Assembly (NCBI RefSeq): GCF_954871325.1
Contig: NC_088779.1
Span: forward strand, 22,756,846 to 22,820,845
Reading direction: 5' to 3'
DNA: 64,000 nucleotides
Source: Gordionus sp. m RMFG-2023
Taxonomy: Eukaryota; Nematomorpha; Gordioida; Chordodea; Parachordodidae
The translations under genes were made by a program, and so were the position numbers. Under the pieces are notes generated by a model that did no database searches, was not told the DNA's origin, and was given only the letters and a program-made list of their open reading frames with translations. This document shows positions 49,282 through 59,515 of this stretch, piece after piece; position 1 is the stretch's first letter, and each line of letters opens with the position of its first letter.

Positions 49282-51361
49282 CCGATTATTGCATATTCAT
49301 CTATAATGTGATCTATAGGAATGGTATTAATAATATTTTTTTCTATGCTCAATAGAGCCAACGAATTTAATCGTTCCTGACCCATTGTCGATCGAAGATA
49401 TGTTTTCACCCGTTTTAATGCTGAAAACGATCTTTCACATGAGCAGGAATTAAAAGGTATAGTTAACGCAATTTTAAGGCAATTAAATATACGAGGGAAT
49501 ATATCTATGGGTAAGATTTTTATCAAATCCATTATTGATTTACACGTAGATTCGTGTTTTTTATTATAGGTTAAAATATAAGCCTTTAATATTATGTATT
49601 CTTCCATTGGATCAGGAAGATTATAATGTAAGATAAATGGTTTAATGATATCATTATTTAAAAAAAGGGGGGAGGAGGGATGTAAAGCATTTATAGCTAT
49701 TAAAATATCTGTGTTTTCTTGGCAAAATCTCTTTTTTAATTCATTTATCATAATATCCAAAATTGGATAAAAGACATGACACTTATAAAAAGTTTCTGTT
49801 TGATCAGAATGATTAGAAGAAACAATATCATCTATTTGAATATAATTATTCAAAATGGTAGAAGGTATATTTGCTCTTTTATTTGTTATTTTTATATTAT
49901 ATAAATTGCAAAATTTCTTTATTTCGGTAAATAATGAAGAAAAATACGAATTATTTCTTAAATTTGACAAAGAACTGATAAGAGACTCAATAAGAGCCAA
50001 GGCTGTTGATATGTCCGAATCTGATTTTTGCAAAAAAATATAAATATTGGAACACATAGATAATAATTTTTGGAATATAAACATACACATAATTGTATCA
50101 TATTGTAAAAGAATATATAAAATTCCCTTTGCTTTCACCACATCACCATGGTCTATATTCTCTAGATAAGAAATAATTGCAGGAAAAGTCATTTTTACTG
50201 CCTCTATAGTTCTAATATGGGATCCCCAACGTGTAGAACTCAAGGCATCAATATTTTTGGATTTTAACCCTAATCTTAATTGCAAATCAATAAATTTATT
50301 GTGATGGATAACAGATGAGAAAAAAGCATGAATACCTTCTAATACATTAAAAAACTTTCTAGATTGAGGTACTGATTTGCAGGCAGAGATCAGTACAAGG
50401 TTGAGTTTATGCGCATAGCAGTGCACATATATAGCCATTTTGTGATTTTGGCAATATCTTTCCTGGACTCCTGAAAGATGCCCTTTCATAACACTTGCAC
50501 CATCATATGCTTGAGCAACGCAAATTGCATTTATGGAATTGTTGTTTAAGGTTGTTATTAATGTCTTCGTTAATGACTCTGCATCTAAGTCTTCAACTTT
50601 TTGAAAAGATATAAAAGATTCCTTTGGTGTTTTTGTTTTATCAACATATCTAACACATATACTAAATTGCTCATATGAGCTAACATCACGAGTGTCATCA
50701 GCCATGACAGCAAAATAGCCTGCTTCCCTTATTTCTGATGCTATGTACTTTACAATTAAGTTTCCAGCTGCAGATAGCATTTGATTTTGTGATTGAGGTG
50801 AGCAATAATGAGCATTGCCTGGTGGTTAAATATGCTATTAAAAATGGATCATACTCTTTCAAACAGTTTAATATTTCACTATAATTTCCTTGATTATTGC
50901 TTGTCTTACTTTCATAATGACCTCTAAGGGGAAGTTCCAACTTACCACATAGTATTATAATTTTGAATAATCGTTTCAAATATTCTATTCTTTCAAGTAT
51001 TGTTGATTTAGTTAGAGCTATAAATTTTTCTTTAATGGTGCCTTCTATCAAAGATTGTTTAAAATGGTTCCAGAGAATTACATTTGACCATTTGTTGCTC
51101 CATGAGTTGTTAAGTATTCTTTTACCTTACGAAATTTTTGATAACCTTGATTAAAAAGGTATCCTTTTTGAGGTTGAGTGGGAAAATTACGACAAGGAAA
51201 ACAAAAAATAGAGTTTCTGGTTATGCCATATTCATTCCAGGGTAAGGATTTGTACCACTGAGTTTGAAAGCATCGTTTATTTTTACCCATTCCAATATAT
51301 GGATAGGCACCTAATATAGGTTGCATAGGACTAGTTGTTTTAGTACCCAGATCTAATTCTT
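49282..51361 (-). pseudogene. TTF/DUF4371 hAT transposase (ZMYM-like), nearly complete
   Basis: This is the transposase of the 44247-53889 element. An exon begins after TTTTTTCAG at 51362. The TTF-type zinc finger is RCFQTQWYKSLPW and IFCFPCRNF (51078-51326). Then come LPLRGHYES (50698-51051) and the long open frame below 50780. That frame has the DUF4371/RNase-H-like core (VMADDTRDVSSYEQFSICVR, VHCYAHKLNLVL, SSTRWGSH) and the dimerisation domain (CSCERSFSALKRVKTYLRS). Two frame changes (near 51090 and 50815) break it. The BED-hAT insertion removes the last codons; the frame now reads seven residues (RVVKRYF) into the inserted end before stopping at 49257. Motif order and length fit the family. 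Confidence 0.88.
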
Positions 51362-51390
51362 CTGAAAAAAGCGATAAAAATTAATAAATG

Positions 51391-51590
51391 AATTAAAATA
51401 TTATTGGTTTTAGAAATTATGACAAATATTATATATTTGAAGAAAAACATTGTTAAAATAAAAATAATACTTGTATAAGCTCTTCTAAAAAAGTGACAAA
51501 TATTAATATAAAAATTAAAATATTATTGCTTTTAAAAATTATGACAAATATTATATATTTGAAGAAAAATATTGTTAAAATGAAAAAAAT
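51391..51590. repeat. Two-copy tandem repeat, about 116 bp
   Basis: A block with AATATTATTGGTTTTAGAAA and ATGACAAATATTATATATTT occurs at 51391-51474 and again at 51507-51590. It lies in an intron-like part of the hAT element. Confidence 0.8.
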
Positions 51591-51610
51591 ACTTGAATAG
51601 TTGTTATTTT

Positions 51611-52520
51611 TAGATTGGGCCAAACGTATAGCTTCATTTTATAAACAAATATAAAATATCTTATAAACAAATTAATTTACTTATTTTCTTTCCTTCTGTA
51701 TCTACATTATTTATAATCATGTCATTCACAATACTTTCTTCATTATTTAATAAATCTAAATAAGGTTAATTTTAAAATGTATTTCATCAAATGTAATTTG
51801 TTGTAATAAAACTTCTTTATCCAATATACCTTTATATTTACTGCTATCAAGAATCTGGCTTGTTGTCGTATCATCTTCAGAATCCATGCCTAAAATTTTA
51901 TATTTAATTATATTTAAAAAATTAATACCTTCAGAGATATCTATACATTGGATCTCACATATATCTTCAGATTGAGCCACACATATTGCTTCAATTATTT
52001 TATAAATAAAATATCTTATATAAAAATTAATTTACCCATTTTCTTTCCTTCTGTACCTACATTATTTACAATCATGTCATTCACAATACTTTCTTCATTA
52101 TTTAATAAATCTAAATAAGATTAATTTTAAAATGTATTTCATTAAATGTAATTTGTTGCAATAAAACTTCTTTATCCAATATACCTTTATATTTACTGCT
52201 ACCAAGAATCTGGCTTGTTGTAGTATCCTCTTCAGATTCTATGTCTATATAAAATTTTATATTTAATTTAATTATATTTAAAAAATTAATACATTCAGAG
52301 ATATCTGTACATTGGATCTCACATATATCTTCAGATTGAGCCACGCATAGTGCTTCTATTATTTTAAAAATAAAATATCTTATATATAAATTAATTTTTT
52401 ACCTATTTTCTTTCCTTCTTTACTTAAGTTATTTACAATCATGTCATTCACAATACTTTCTTCATTATTCAATGAATCTAAATAAGATTAATTTTAAAAT
52501 GTATTTCTTTTATATTTATT
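51611..52520 (-). repeat. Triplicated exon block in the hAT element
   Basis: A block of about 360 bp is repeated head to tail: 51611-51967, 51968-52331 and a partial third copy to about 52520. The two full copies each give a near-identical minus-strand peptide: MAQSEDICEIQC, then SQILDSSKYKGILDKEV and LLQQITFDEIHFKINLI (51756-51980 and 52111-52344). Each block has acceptor-like TTTTCTTTCC sequence nearby, so an N-terminal exon with its flanking introns seems to have been amplified. Confidence 0.85.
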
Positions 52521-52943
52521 TTTGTAAATATAATATATAAAATGTAATTCCATATTATAGTGTCCATTTTTCAAAAATATATATAAATAAGCAAACTATT
52601 CTAAATATATATAGCATTTTTATTAAAATATAGTTTATTATTAAGTTAGGATAAACAAATAAATATATAATTATCAAATTATGAAAGAATGATTGAGTAA
52701 ACAATTTAGCCAATATTATCTTTATTAATGTAAAAAGAATAATAGTGTATGATTTTTTAAGATATTGACTATTTATATAGAAAATATTTAATATGTTTTA
52801 TTTAGCTAATATTTTGACATCACCTTATGTGATTATAATAGAAAAATTTTAAAAAAAAATCTTTTTCTTGTGTTCTGCTCCTGAAAGGTAAAAATATATT
52901 GTAAAGCAATTTTGGCTTAACTTGAAAACTAAAGAAATCAATA

Positions 52944-53141
52944 TTGTTTAATACTCTGGTGAAAAATGACTTAAATAGAAATTATATAGAAATTAGGCAA
53001 ATTTGGGAGGAAATAGGAAAAACATATAACTTCAATTATGATCAAGTGAAAAAGAAACCTTCCATTAAAATAGATAATCTACTAATAAATTTTTATTTTT
53101 TAAAACTTAAATGTCCAAAGTGTTTTGTTATTAATTTGTGA
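52944..53141 (+). CDS. Small frame, weak MADF/Myb-like resemblance
   Basis: A plus-strand frame of 65 residues, opposite in direction to the transposase around it. NRNYIEIRQIWEEIGKTYNF followed by DQVKKK looks like the first two helices of MADF or Myb/SANT-like DNA-binding domains (Trp in the first helix, basic end). The remaining residues do not continue the pattern. It may be chance, a fragment picked up by the element, or a second element-borne gene. The assignment is weak. Confidence 0.25.
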   Translation: MFNTLVKNDLNRNYIEIRQIWEEIGKTYNFNYDQVKKKPSIKIDNLLINFYFLKLKCPKCFVINL

Positions 53142-53272
53142 AAATTTTAAGGATTTTTTCAAAATATTTTGGACACAGACTTATATATAAATTTATTTAC
53201 TTATTTTCTTTCTTTTAACATTTTTGTCTTCAATATTTATATCTTTTAAAACTACAATTAATCGTCTTTCAA

Positions 53273-53434
53273 CTAAATCAAAGTTTGAATTTTAAAAACT
53301 GTATAAAATATACTTTGTTCATCACCAGCTTTATTATTGAATCCTCTTCTTTGGTCCTCAAGATTATTGCTACTTTTATCTTTAGTTTTTTTCATAAAGT
53401 CTTTAATGCTTAAATTTTTAAATCGCAAAGTCAT
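53273..53434 (-). CDS. Putative first coding exon of the TTF/DUF4371 hAT
   Basis: The minus-strand ATG at 53434 opens MTLRFKNLSIKDFMKKTKDK, then SSNNLEDQRRGFNNKAGDEQ and SIFYTVFKIQTLI before a TAG. A short basic N-terminal peptide of the type KxxSIxDFMKK often begins transposases of this hAT group. It sits about 455 bp inside the right end of the element, in the right direction and upstream of all other coding pieces. The true splice donor is not resolved. Confidence 0.5.
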   Translation of the reverse strand: MTLRFKNLSIKDFMKKTKDKSSNNLEDQRRGFNNKAGDEQSIFYTVFKIQTLI

Positions 53435-53889
53435 TTTATTTAAATAGTGATTTTAAACTCGGCTACAATATTAAATTTGTTAATTTTCAATTAATAAATC
53501 TTTATATTTATTTAATTAGGGTTATATAATAATTTAATTAATAAAAATCAATTAAACTTCAACTGTTAATGCTAAATTGATATTTAAACATTATGCATGG
53601 TATTGATATTTTATTTTTAACAAAGAATTTGATTGCAAGCCTACATATTGAAAATATTATTTATATGTATTAATCTAATCTAATAAAATTTAGATAGTCT
53701 TATTAATTTTTAAATAATAAAATTATATCTATATATTACTTAATAGAATTATAATAAACAGGGGACAATCAAAAAAGTTCTTTTTAGTTTAAGGGGATAT
53801 TAAGGAACCATTAAAAAATTTGTTTTTCCTTCAGGGGGCTATTCAAATTTTTCAGGGGGTTTGAGCCCCCCCCCCTAGTGACGCCACTG

Positions 53890-54014
53890 TAACTCATTAA
53901 CCATTGATTCCGTTGATGGTTGGTTTGTAGATCAATTAGGATCAATTAAGACTCTAAATATTGGCATAGGTTTTGTAAATTGATCCTCACATCAAACCGC
54001 CAACTTTCAAGACC
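53890..54014. repeat. Outer end of the long-TIR element, resumed
   Basis: TAACTCATTAACC continues the right-arm unit that stopped at 44246, and runs to the terminal GCCAACTTTCAAGACC. It is the inverse of 41202 to about 41326. Confidence 0.9.
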
Positions 54015-54120
54015 TGTTATCAATCCCATTTCCGTCAAAAAAAAATTACGATATGACAATTGTTACTTTTCTGGTACACCTTTTTAATTTAACATACTTA
54101 CTAACCTATATGCTTCAAAA
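54015..54120 (+). repeat. Minisatellite array B, continued
   Basis: ATATGACAATTGTTACTTTTC and TTTAATTTAACATAC match the units at 40440-41200. The array therefore predates the insertion. Confidence 0.8.
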
Positions 54121-55090
54121 AATTATTAAAATAATAATTTACTATAACATCTTTTAAAGAATGTTGATCAAAAATATTTTTAAATCTTCAAAGATTTAAG
54201 TCTAAAGATCGCTGCTTAAATTTTTTTAAAATAAAAAATCTTCAATTTTATATCTCTGTTCTTGAAGATTTTTTGTACAACTCTGCTGTCTAGGTATATA
54301 GCCATTTTTGACTAAGCTTATAAAAATGACTAACCATTATTTAATTTTTTTGAGGGGGGTAGGCTAAGGATAGGATAAATTTATTAGGAAGTTATCTATT
54401 AAATTTTTAAATAAAATAAGGCAAATATTTTGTTGTATGAATTTTTTTATTATAGACATTTTTTAATATAATGATATTGCTAATAATCGACCAAATCTAT
54501 ATTAAACACAATCAGCATTATTTTACAAAAAAATTATTTTTGGATAATTATATGCTATCCATCAAAATTTAATCTAAAAAGGGGTAGACATTCTATCAGT
54601 AGACTCATATTCATGCTAAACAATTTACTATAATAACGCATTCATTATAAATAAGGAAGTTATTAATTAAATTCAAGTTTTAAAAGATGACACTTTTAGA
54701 TTCATAATTTTTTAATAATTGTTAGTAGAGCATTATTATTTTAAGTTATTCTATAAGTTAATGATGAGAGCAATATTATAATTGTATGTAAAAATGTGGA
54801 AAATATTTGTAGGATTTGAGGAGAGTTTGCATCCAGTAAAGATAGTGTCATGTAGACGCCGGTTATAGTTAGATATGTGTGCCTTTAAATCGATACTATA
54901 CTTTACTCCACCTTGGATAGTTCTCAATAAGATAGCAGGAATGAGTGGGTTCTCAAAAAAGTTATGGATTTAACAAGGTTTTAAACGGCTAAATACGAAT
55001 GTACCCATTTGTTTTTCTACATTTAAGGTATATTAAACATTCATGATAGATATGTATCATTTAATTTGAGGTTCAGCTGTCAATTGAGAA
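54121..55090. other. AT-rich DNA with a foldback-MITE end
   Basis: About 54130-54286 resembles one half of the foldback MITE at 55091-55485 and ends TTTTTTGTACAACTCTG. The rest shows no gene or repeat. Confidence 0.5.
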
Positions 55091-55485
55091 CAGAGTTGTA
55101 CAAAAGATCTTCTTTGAAGATTTTTGAGCGAGATCTAGCTCAAAAATTTGAGCAAGATCTTTGAAGATCGTAAAATTTGAAGATCTTTTATTTTTTAAAA
55201 ATTTTGTGTAATGATCTTCAAAGATCTTCATGATATTTATTTTTTTACCCCTTTATTAAAAGCCCAGATGTTTTTCAATTTTCATCAAGGCAGGAGGAGA
55301 GGTATAAAACATAAAAGAAATATTATATTAATAAAATTGAAAAACATCTGGGCTTTTAATAAAGGTGTAAAAAAATAAATATCAAGAAGTTTGAAGATCG
55401 TTACACAAAATTTAAAAAAAATAAAAGATCTTCAAATTTTACGATCTTTGAAGATCTTTTTATTTTGAGCAAATGTACAACTCTG
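55091..55485. mobile_element. Foldback hAT MITE
   Basis: It begins CAGAGTTGTACAAAAGATC and ends AATGTACAACTCTG; target words ATTGAGAA and ATTGAGAG agree at 7 of 8. Nearly the whole 395 bp folds on itself: GAAGATCTTTGAAGATC-type words and AAAGCCCAGATGTTTTTCAA on the left recur inverted on the right around a short unpaired centre (about 55280-55330). Confidence 0.92.
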
Positions 55486-56412
55486 ATTGAGAGGATTGTT
55501 TAATTAAGTTTTTGCCAATTAAAATCACAGACGTTATCTAGAATCATATAAAAATTCATGAATCGCCATAATGTATTACATAAACATAAAAAGAAATAAG
55601 AAATTGTGTAAATTGCAATAAAATTAATTCAATTACATTAATAGTTTTCAAACATTAAAAAGAAAAAAACAGCTAAGAAATAATTATATAATTTACTAAC
55701 TTTGATAGGAAAGTAACAATTATATGTAGTTGAACAAAAAGAATTTGTAAAAGGTTAAAAGGAAAATTTAATTTTATAGTTTTTACCCTTATCTTCTAAT
55801 TGTATAGATACATTTTTAGAATAAAATGCGAATATCTTGTATCATATAAAATTTTACCATAGTGTTTAGTATTTTAAATACAAAATTTAAAAAAAGCATC
55901 TATATCTGTATAACGATACTAAGGTGCTATATAAATTTAAATCAAGTTGTAAAAAAATATAAGAATATATCACAAAATCTTTTATGAATACGCATTCGAC
56001 GAGTAGTCGGAAATCCGTCTAGTAATTTAGGAAACTAGGAAAGTTTTTTTAAGGCAGCATCACCAGTACGCTTCAGTCTGCTGGAATTAGAATAAAGTAC
56101 TGTATTGATTCATAATATACAATTTAATACTTTTTTCCTTTGTATAAAGTCAATAACAAAGAAATTCTGTAAAACAATTATTATTATCTTGTCTCAATAA
56201 TTGTTTATTTTTCTCTTTACATATTTCAAAATTAATTTATTAAAATATAAAATCTTTGTAAGAATTTTCTACGGAAGTTTATTATAATATTGAGGACTAT
56301 ATTGCTATAATAATGCTATTTTTTTATATAAATAATGAAATGGATTTTATAATATATCCAAATGATATCATATGTTTTTTAATCATTCATTAAAATCATT
56401 CTATGATTTAAA
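55486..56412. other. Upstream of the MTA-like gene, no gene seen
   Basis: AT-rich, presumably with the promoter and 5' UTR of the following gene. Words such as GTATAGATACATTT (about 55802-55960) suggest remnants of the GTATCTAGATAC element family. No core promoter can be pinpointed. Confidence 0.5.
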
Positions 56413-57278
56413 ATGGCCACCACATGTTATAAAGTTGGAGGTAACATTAAGAAAACTTTCATATTTACTCCTAAATTTATAGATTATGCATACTTTGAAG
56501 TATCGCCTTCTTCTCCCTATGCTATTAGGCGCATTGAAGAGCTTATTAAGGTTTAAAAAAAATGTTAATTGAATTAACACAATATTTTTTTGTTTAGGCT
56601 AATAATGGGATAGAAGCTAGAGTTATGTGCTTTTATAGAAGAAGAGAAATCCCATCTACACTTTTACAATTAGCAGATAAACATCAAAGTAAAACTATCG
56701 CTAATATTCTTAAATAACTCTTTTTAAAGGTATATTTGATGATGAAAATGATGTTGATCGGTCAGAAAATTATTCTTCCCAAGAAAAATATCAACTTAAA
56801 CTTAAAGAACTCTTTTTATCTAGACAATACGAAACATTGCCCATAAGTCAGATAAGAGGCAGATGCACAGTTTATCTTTTACATGAAACAGAAGATTTGC
56901 TCTCTTATCTCCAAAAACCAGTATAATTATAATATGATTGTCAATTTTAATATTTTTATTATAATTTTACTTATCAATATTTTATAGGATACCTTCTTTT
57001 ATTCTTTGGTATATGAACCACATCAAAAAACTTTATTGGCTGATAGAGGTGAGATTAGAGTTGGGCCAAGGTTTCAAGCTGAAGTTACCTCTATGCTACC
57101 AGCAAATGCAATTGATACTAGAAATTTGCCAGATTTAGAGACATTGATTTGGGACCCCAATAATTTGCTTACTGATACTCAAATTGATCAGTTTATGATT
57201 ATAACTAGGTTTGATAATTTATATTTTCCATTTTTAGATTATATTAGACCTATAGCCAAGCCTCACTGGTCAATTTAA
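56413..57278 (+). CDS. MTA-like NuRD subunit, N-terminal part (BAH + start of ELM2)
   Basis: MTA proteins are chromatin-binding subunits of the nuclear Mi-2/NuRD deacetylase complex. I read five exons: 56413-56440, 56483-56550, 56598-56688, 56730-56920 and 56988-57278, with GT-AG introns of 42, 47, 41 and 67 bp in consistent phases. Spliced, they give 222 residues. [17 protein letters not shown] and [14 protein letters not shown] (compare VGDYVYFE and RRIEEL in MTA1), [31 protein letters not shown] and [15 protein letters not shown] form the BAH domain (about 1-145). [16 protein letters not shown] begins ELM2, then [10 protein letters not shown]. The match fades after about residue 205 and stops at TAA 57276-57278. 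SANT and GATA-finger parts of full MTA (about 700 residues) are absent from the window. It may be a truncated paralogue, or more exons lie beyond a long intron. Confidence 0.88.
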
Positions 57279-57293
57279 TTTTTTTTTTCTTAG
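57269..57293 (+). other. Possible alternative splice signals at the MTA-like 3' end
   Basis: A GT at 57269-57270 (CACTGGTCAATT) and a strong T-rich acceptor ending CTTAG at 57293 lie only 25 bp apart, too close for an intron between them. Each could pair with a distant partner. Sequence after the acceptor does not resemble MTA in any frame. Confidence 0.3.
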
Positions 57294-57444
57294 TTATATC
57301 CATTAATTCATTGAGAGTGGCTTCTATTTCCTGTATACAAATTTTGTTGAATTTTAATGTTATTAATCATAGAAATCCTGAAAATATTGGCCCAATATCC
57401 AGATTATATATTACATCAGAGTTGAACTGAAAGTTACAAATAAT

Positions 57445-57685
57445 CAGAAATCTGCAGGTCAGGCCTTAAGCCCAGGTGGGTATGGTCCAGGTATACCTAG
57501 GCTGGACCTAAAAAATTAATTTTTTTAAATATTCGGGCTGAGCCTAAAATATTTTTTAAAAAAATTCCCAGGCTGGGTAGAATATTTTAAAATCAAACAT
57601 TTAAAGCTCCATTATTAACTATAAAAATTTAAAATAAATGGGCCAGGCCAAAAATTAAAAAAAAACACACCTCTGTAGGTTTCTG
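57445..57685. mobile_element. hAT MITE just downstream of the MTA-like gene
   Basis: Ends CAGAAATCTGCAGG and CCTCTGTAGGTTTCTG are inverted repeats; flanks CAAATAAT and CAAATAGT agree at 7 of 8. GC-rich words (CCCAGGTGGG, GGGCTGAGCC, GGGCCAGGCC) lie in the interior. 241 bp, non-coding. Confidence 0.88.
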
Positions 57686-57689
57686 CAAA

Positions 57690-59515
57690 TAGTGACATTC
57701 TTTTACAATTTGTTGTAAAAAAAGAATCCTAGATATAGATACAAGTACTTTTAAAAATATCCAAAAGCTATAAGATAGTGTTGTTAAATGGGTCATTTTG
57801 AGCTGATTTTTAAAAATGGCTAACTCATTATTTAGCCAGAAAAATATTGCCTAAGCCTAGAGATTTTGTTAATGTTTGTCTAGATTTTTATGCCTTCTAT
57901 GAACAAAATTTTCAGGCTGTTTTTTTGGATAAATATTTAGTTAGCTGTTTTTAAAAATACACTCAAAACGAGCCATTTTACAGCTCTAGAGATATTTGTA
58001 TCTTTTACTAAATGAGAGAATTTTATATACATTATAATTTTTTATAAAATGATCATTACCCATTTTATGAAAACATAAATAAGTATATAATTAGAGAAAA
58101 CATTAATTTATTAAATTTTTTTATATAATAATATGAATATAGCTCATTTTATAAATTTACACTAATTGATAAAATATTTCCCATTTTTAATGATGAAATT
58201 TTTAATTTTAATTAATTCATAGCATTATGGCAGACTAGTATTTTATGGAGTTGAAATGTTATTTGCAATAAGTTTTTAAAAATTTATACAATCAAGTTTC
58301 AAATAAATTATCATTAAGCCTTTGCCTTTTTGGGGCTTTTAACATTGTGGCAAGATTAAATAACTTTTCAATTGGAGCTGAGAAGCTAATTGTAATATTA
58401 TATTTATAAAATTTCCTTGGAAGGAATTAAGTTTTTCAAGAATATTTTTAAGATCTTTATTTGTATTATTAAATTTGGAAATAATTTTTCACTAAAAGAA
58501 AAATAATCATCTTGGTCATTAATTGTTAAATCAATAGTCATTGTAGTTTAATTATGTACTATTACATTTAGAGATTCTTTTCATATAAATTTCATAAAAT
58601 ATGGATGTGATAATGATGTCAAACCAACTTGAATTTTCAGATTTACCTTAGTTCTTCTTAACCACAGAGAGTTTGGGAACTAATTCATTGTAAAATGTTA
58701 TGTAATTTGTCTAATGCAATTGCTATATGGCTTAAAACTTTACAGCAATTTTTCAAAAAACAAATTTAAATGTGATTTATATTTGAGCAATAAATCATGC
58801 CGTATAGACTATTCCACCTGAAATCTTCCACATGTATTCCATAAGTTAAATTTCCAATAACTCCATAGTGAACTTTTACAAGAGTCTTTGAGTTTGTTAT
58901 TGCAGAAGGACTATCATTAGTAGCAACTAACTATAAAATATGGCAGGCACATCTGATATGTCTGGGTAAGATTTTTTTGTTTATTTAATTAAAAGATATT
59001 CTCATAATCCTTGTCATGATCATTTAAATTTATAACGTATTCAATAAAATGAGCTAAGGAAATTGGAGGCGTTATCATAATTGTATCGAGTTTATCTAAA
59101 AATTTTAATTCTATAGACTTCTTCCAATAAATCTGCTCAAAATGTGTTCCAAGCTTTATACATGATAAGGCACTTGATTGTCTTTCAAAGGTTTCTCTGT
59201 AATTTTTAAAATAATTTTAAAAAAATATATTACTCTATGAGCAGTTATTATACAGCTACTAGTAGACCACAAATCTGCCCAAGTACAGATATATGATTGA
59301 ACTTTATAAATATCTTTTCCAGAATCTTTGAAAAATTTTTTTAAAACAAATATATAAAAAAATATTTTTAATGAATTTTGTCAAGAAAATGAAAAAAATA
59401 CAAAATTATTTTGATATCTGAAGTATCTTATCAAAAATGTCAAAGAACCGAGTACAAGATACTAATGGATCTTGTATCTTAAATATAAGTATTCGTGGTA
59501 CTGTCCCACTCTGAT
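57690..59515 (-). mobile_element. Degraded hAT element with transposase remnants
   Basis: The right end reads GTGGTACTGTCCCACTCTG; the left end is not certain. On the minus strand, pieces of a hAT transposase remain: RCACHIL and LVATNDSPSAITNS (about 58890-58965, the Cys...His signature region) and IAIALDKLHNILQ (58689-58728). These stand among many stops. The MITE at 57776-57988 is inserted in it. GTATCTAGATAC-like words near the left (57725-57770) and right (59455-59490) link it to the family of 19868-21454. Confidence 0.55.
57776..57988. mobile_element. hAT MITE (TAGWGTTGTTAAA family)
   Basis: It begins TAGTGTTGTTAAATGGGTC and ends GAGCCATTTTACAGCTCTA; the inside matches the reference copy at 38724 (AATGGCTAACTCATTATTT). 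No matching target duplication is left. Confidence 0.75.

Larger units (their letters stand above)
44247..53889 (-). mobile_element. hAT element with TTF/DUF4371 transposase, interrupted
   Basis: The left end is CAGGGGCGTCGCTAGCC, the right end CCCTAGTGACGCCACTG (inverted). Target duplication: TAACTCAT at the right; at the left TACAT, a copy that has lost three bases. The empty site is preserved in the opposite arm of the host element, which reads (inverted) TTGCTTATAACTCATTTACC. Without the inserted BED-hAT (45709-49281) the element is about 6.1 kb. It encodes the transposase on the minus strand. MITEs at 10957 and 35420 share its ends. Confidence 0.9.
41202..54014. mobile_element. Long-inverted-repeat element, MULE-like, hosting nested hATs
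   Basis: The ends GGTCCGTGAAGTTGGCGG and CCGCCAACTTTCAAGACC are inverted repeats. The 10-bp word TGTTATCAAT is repeated exactly outside them (41191-41200 and 54015-54024). Long arms (41202 to about 41800, and about 42830-44246 plus 53890-54014) and a 9-11 bp target duplication are the pattern of Mutator-like elements. No transposase was found, so the family is inferred. The arms are built of tandem units of about 285 bp. The right arm is split by the hAT at 44247-53889. Confidence 0.8.
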
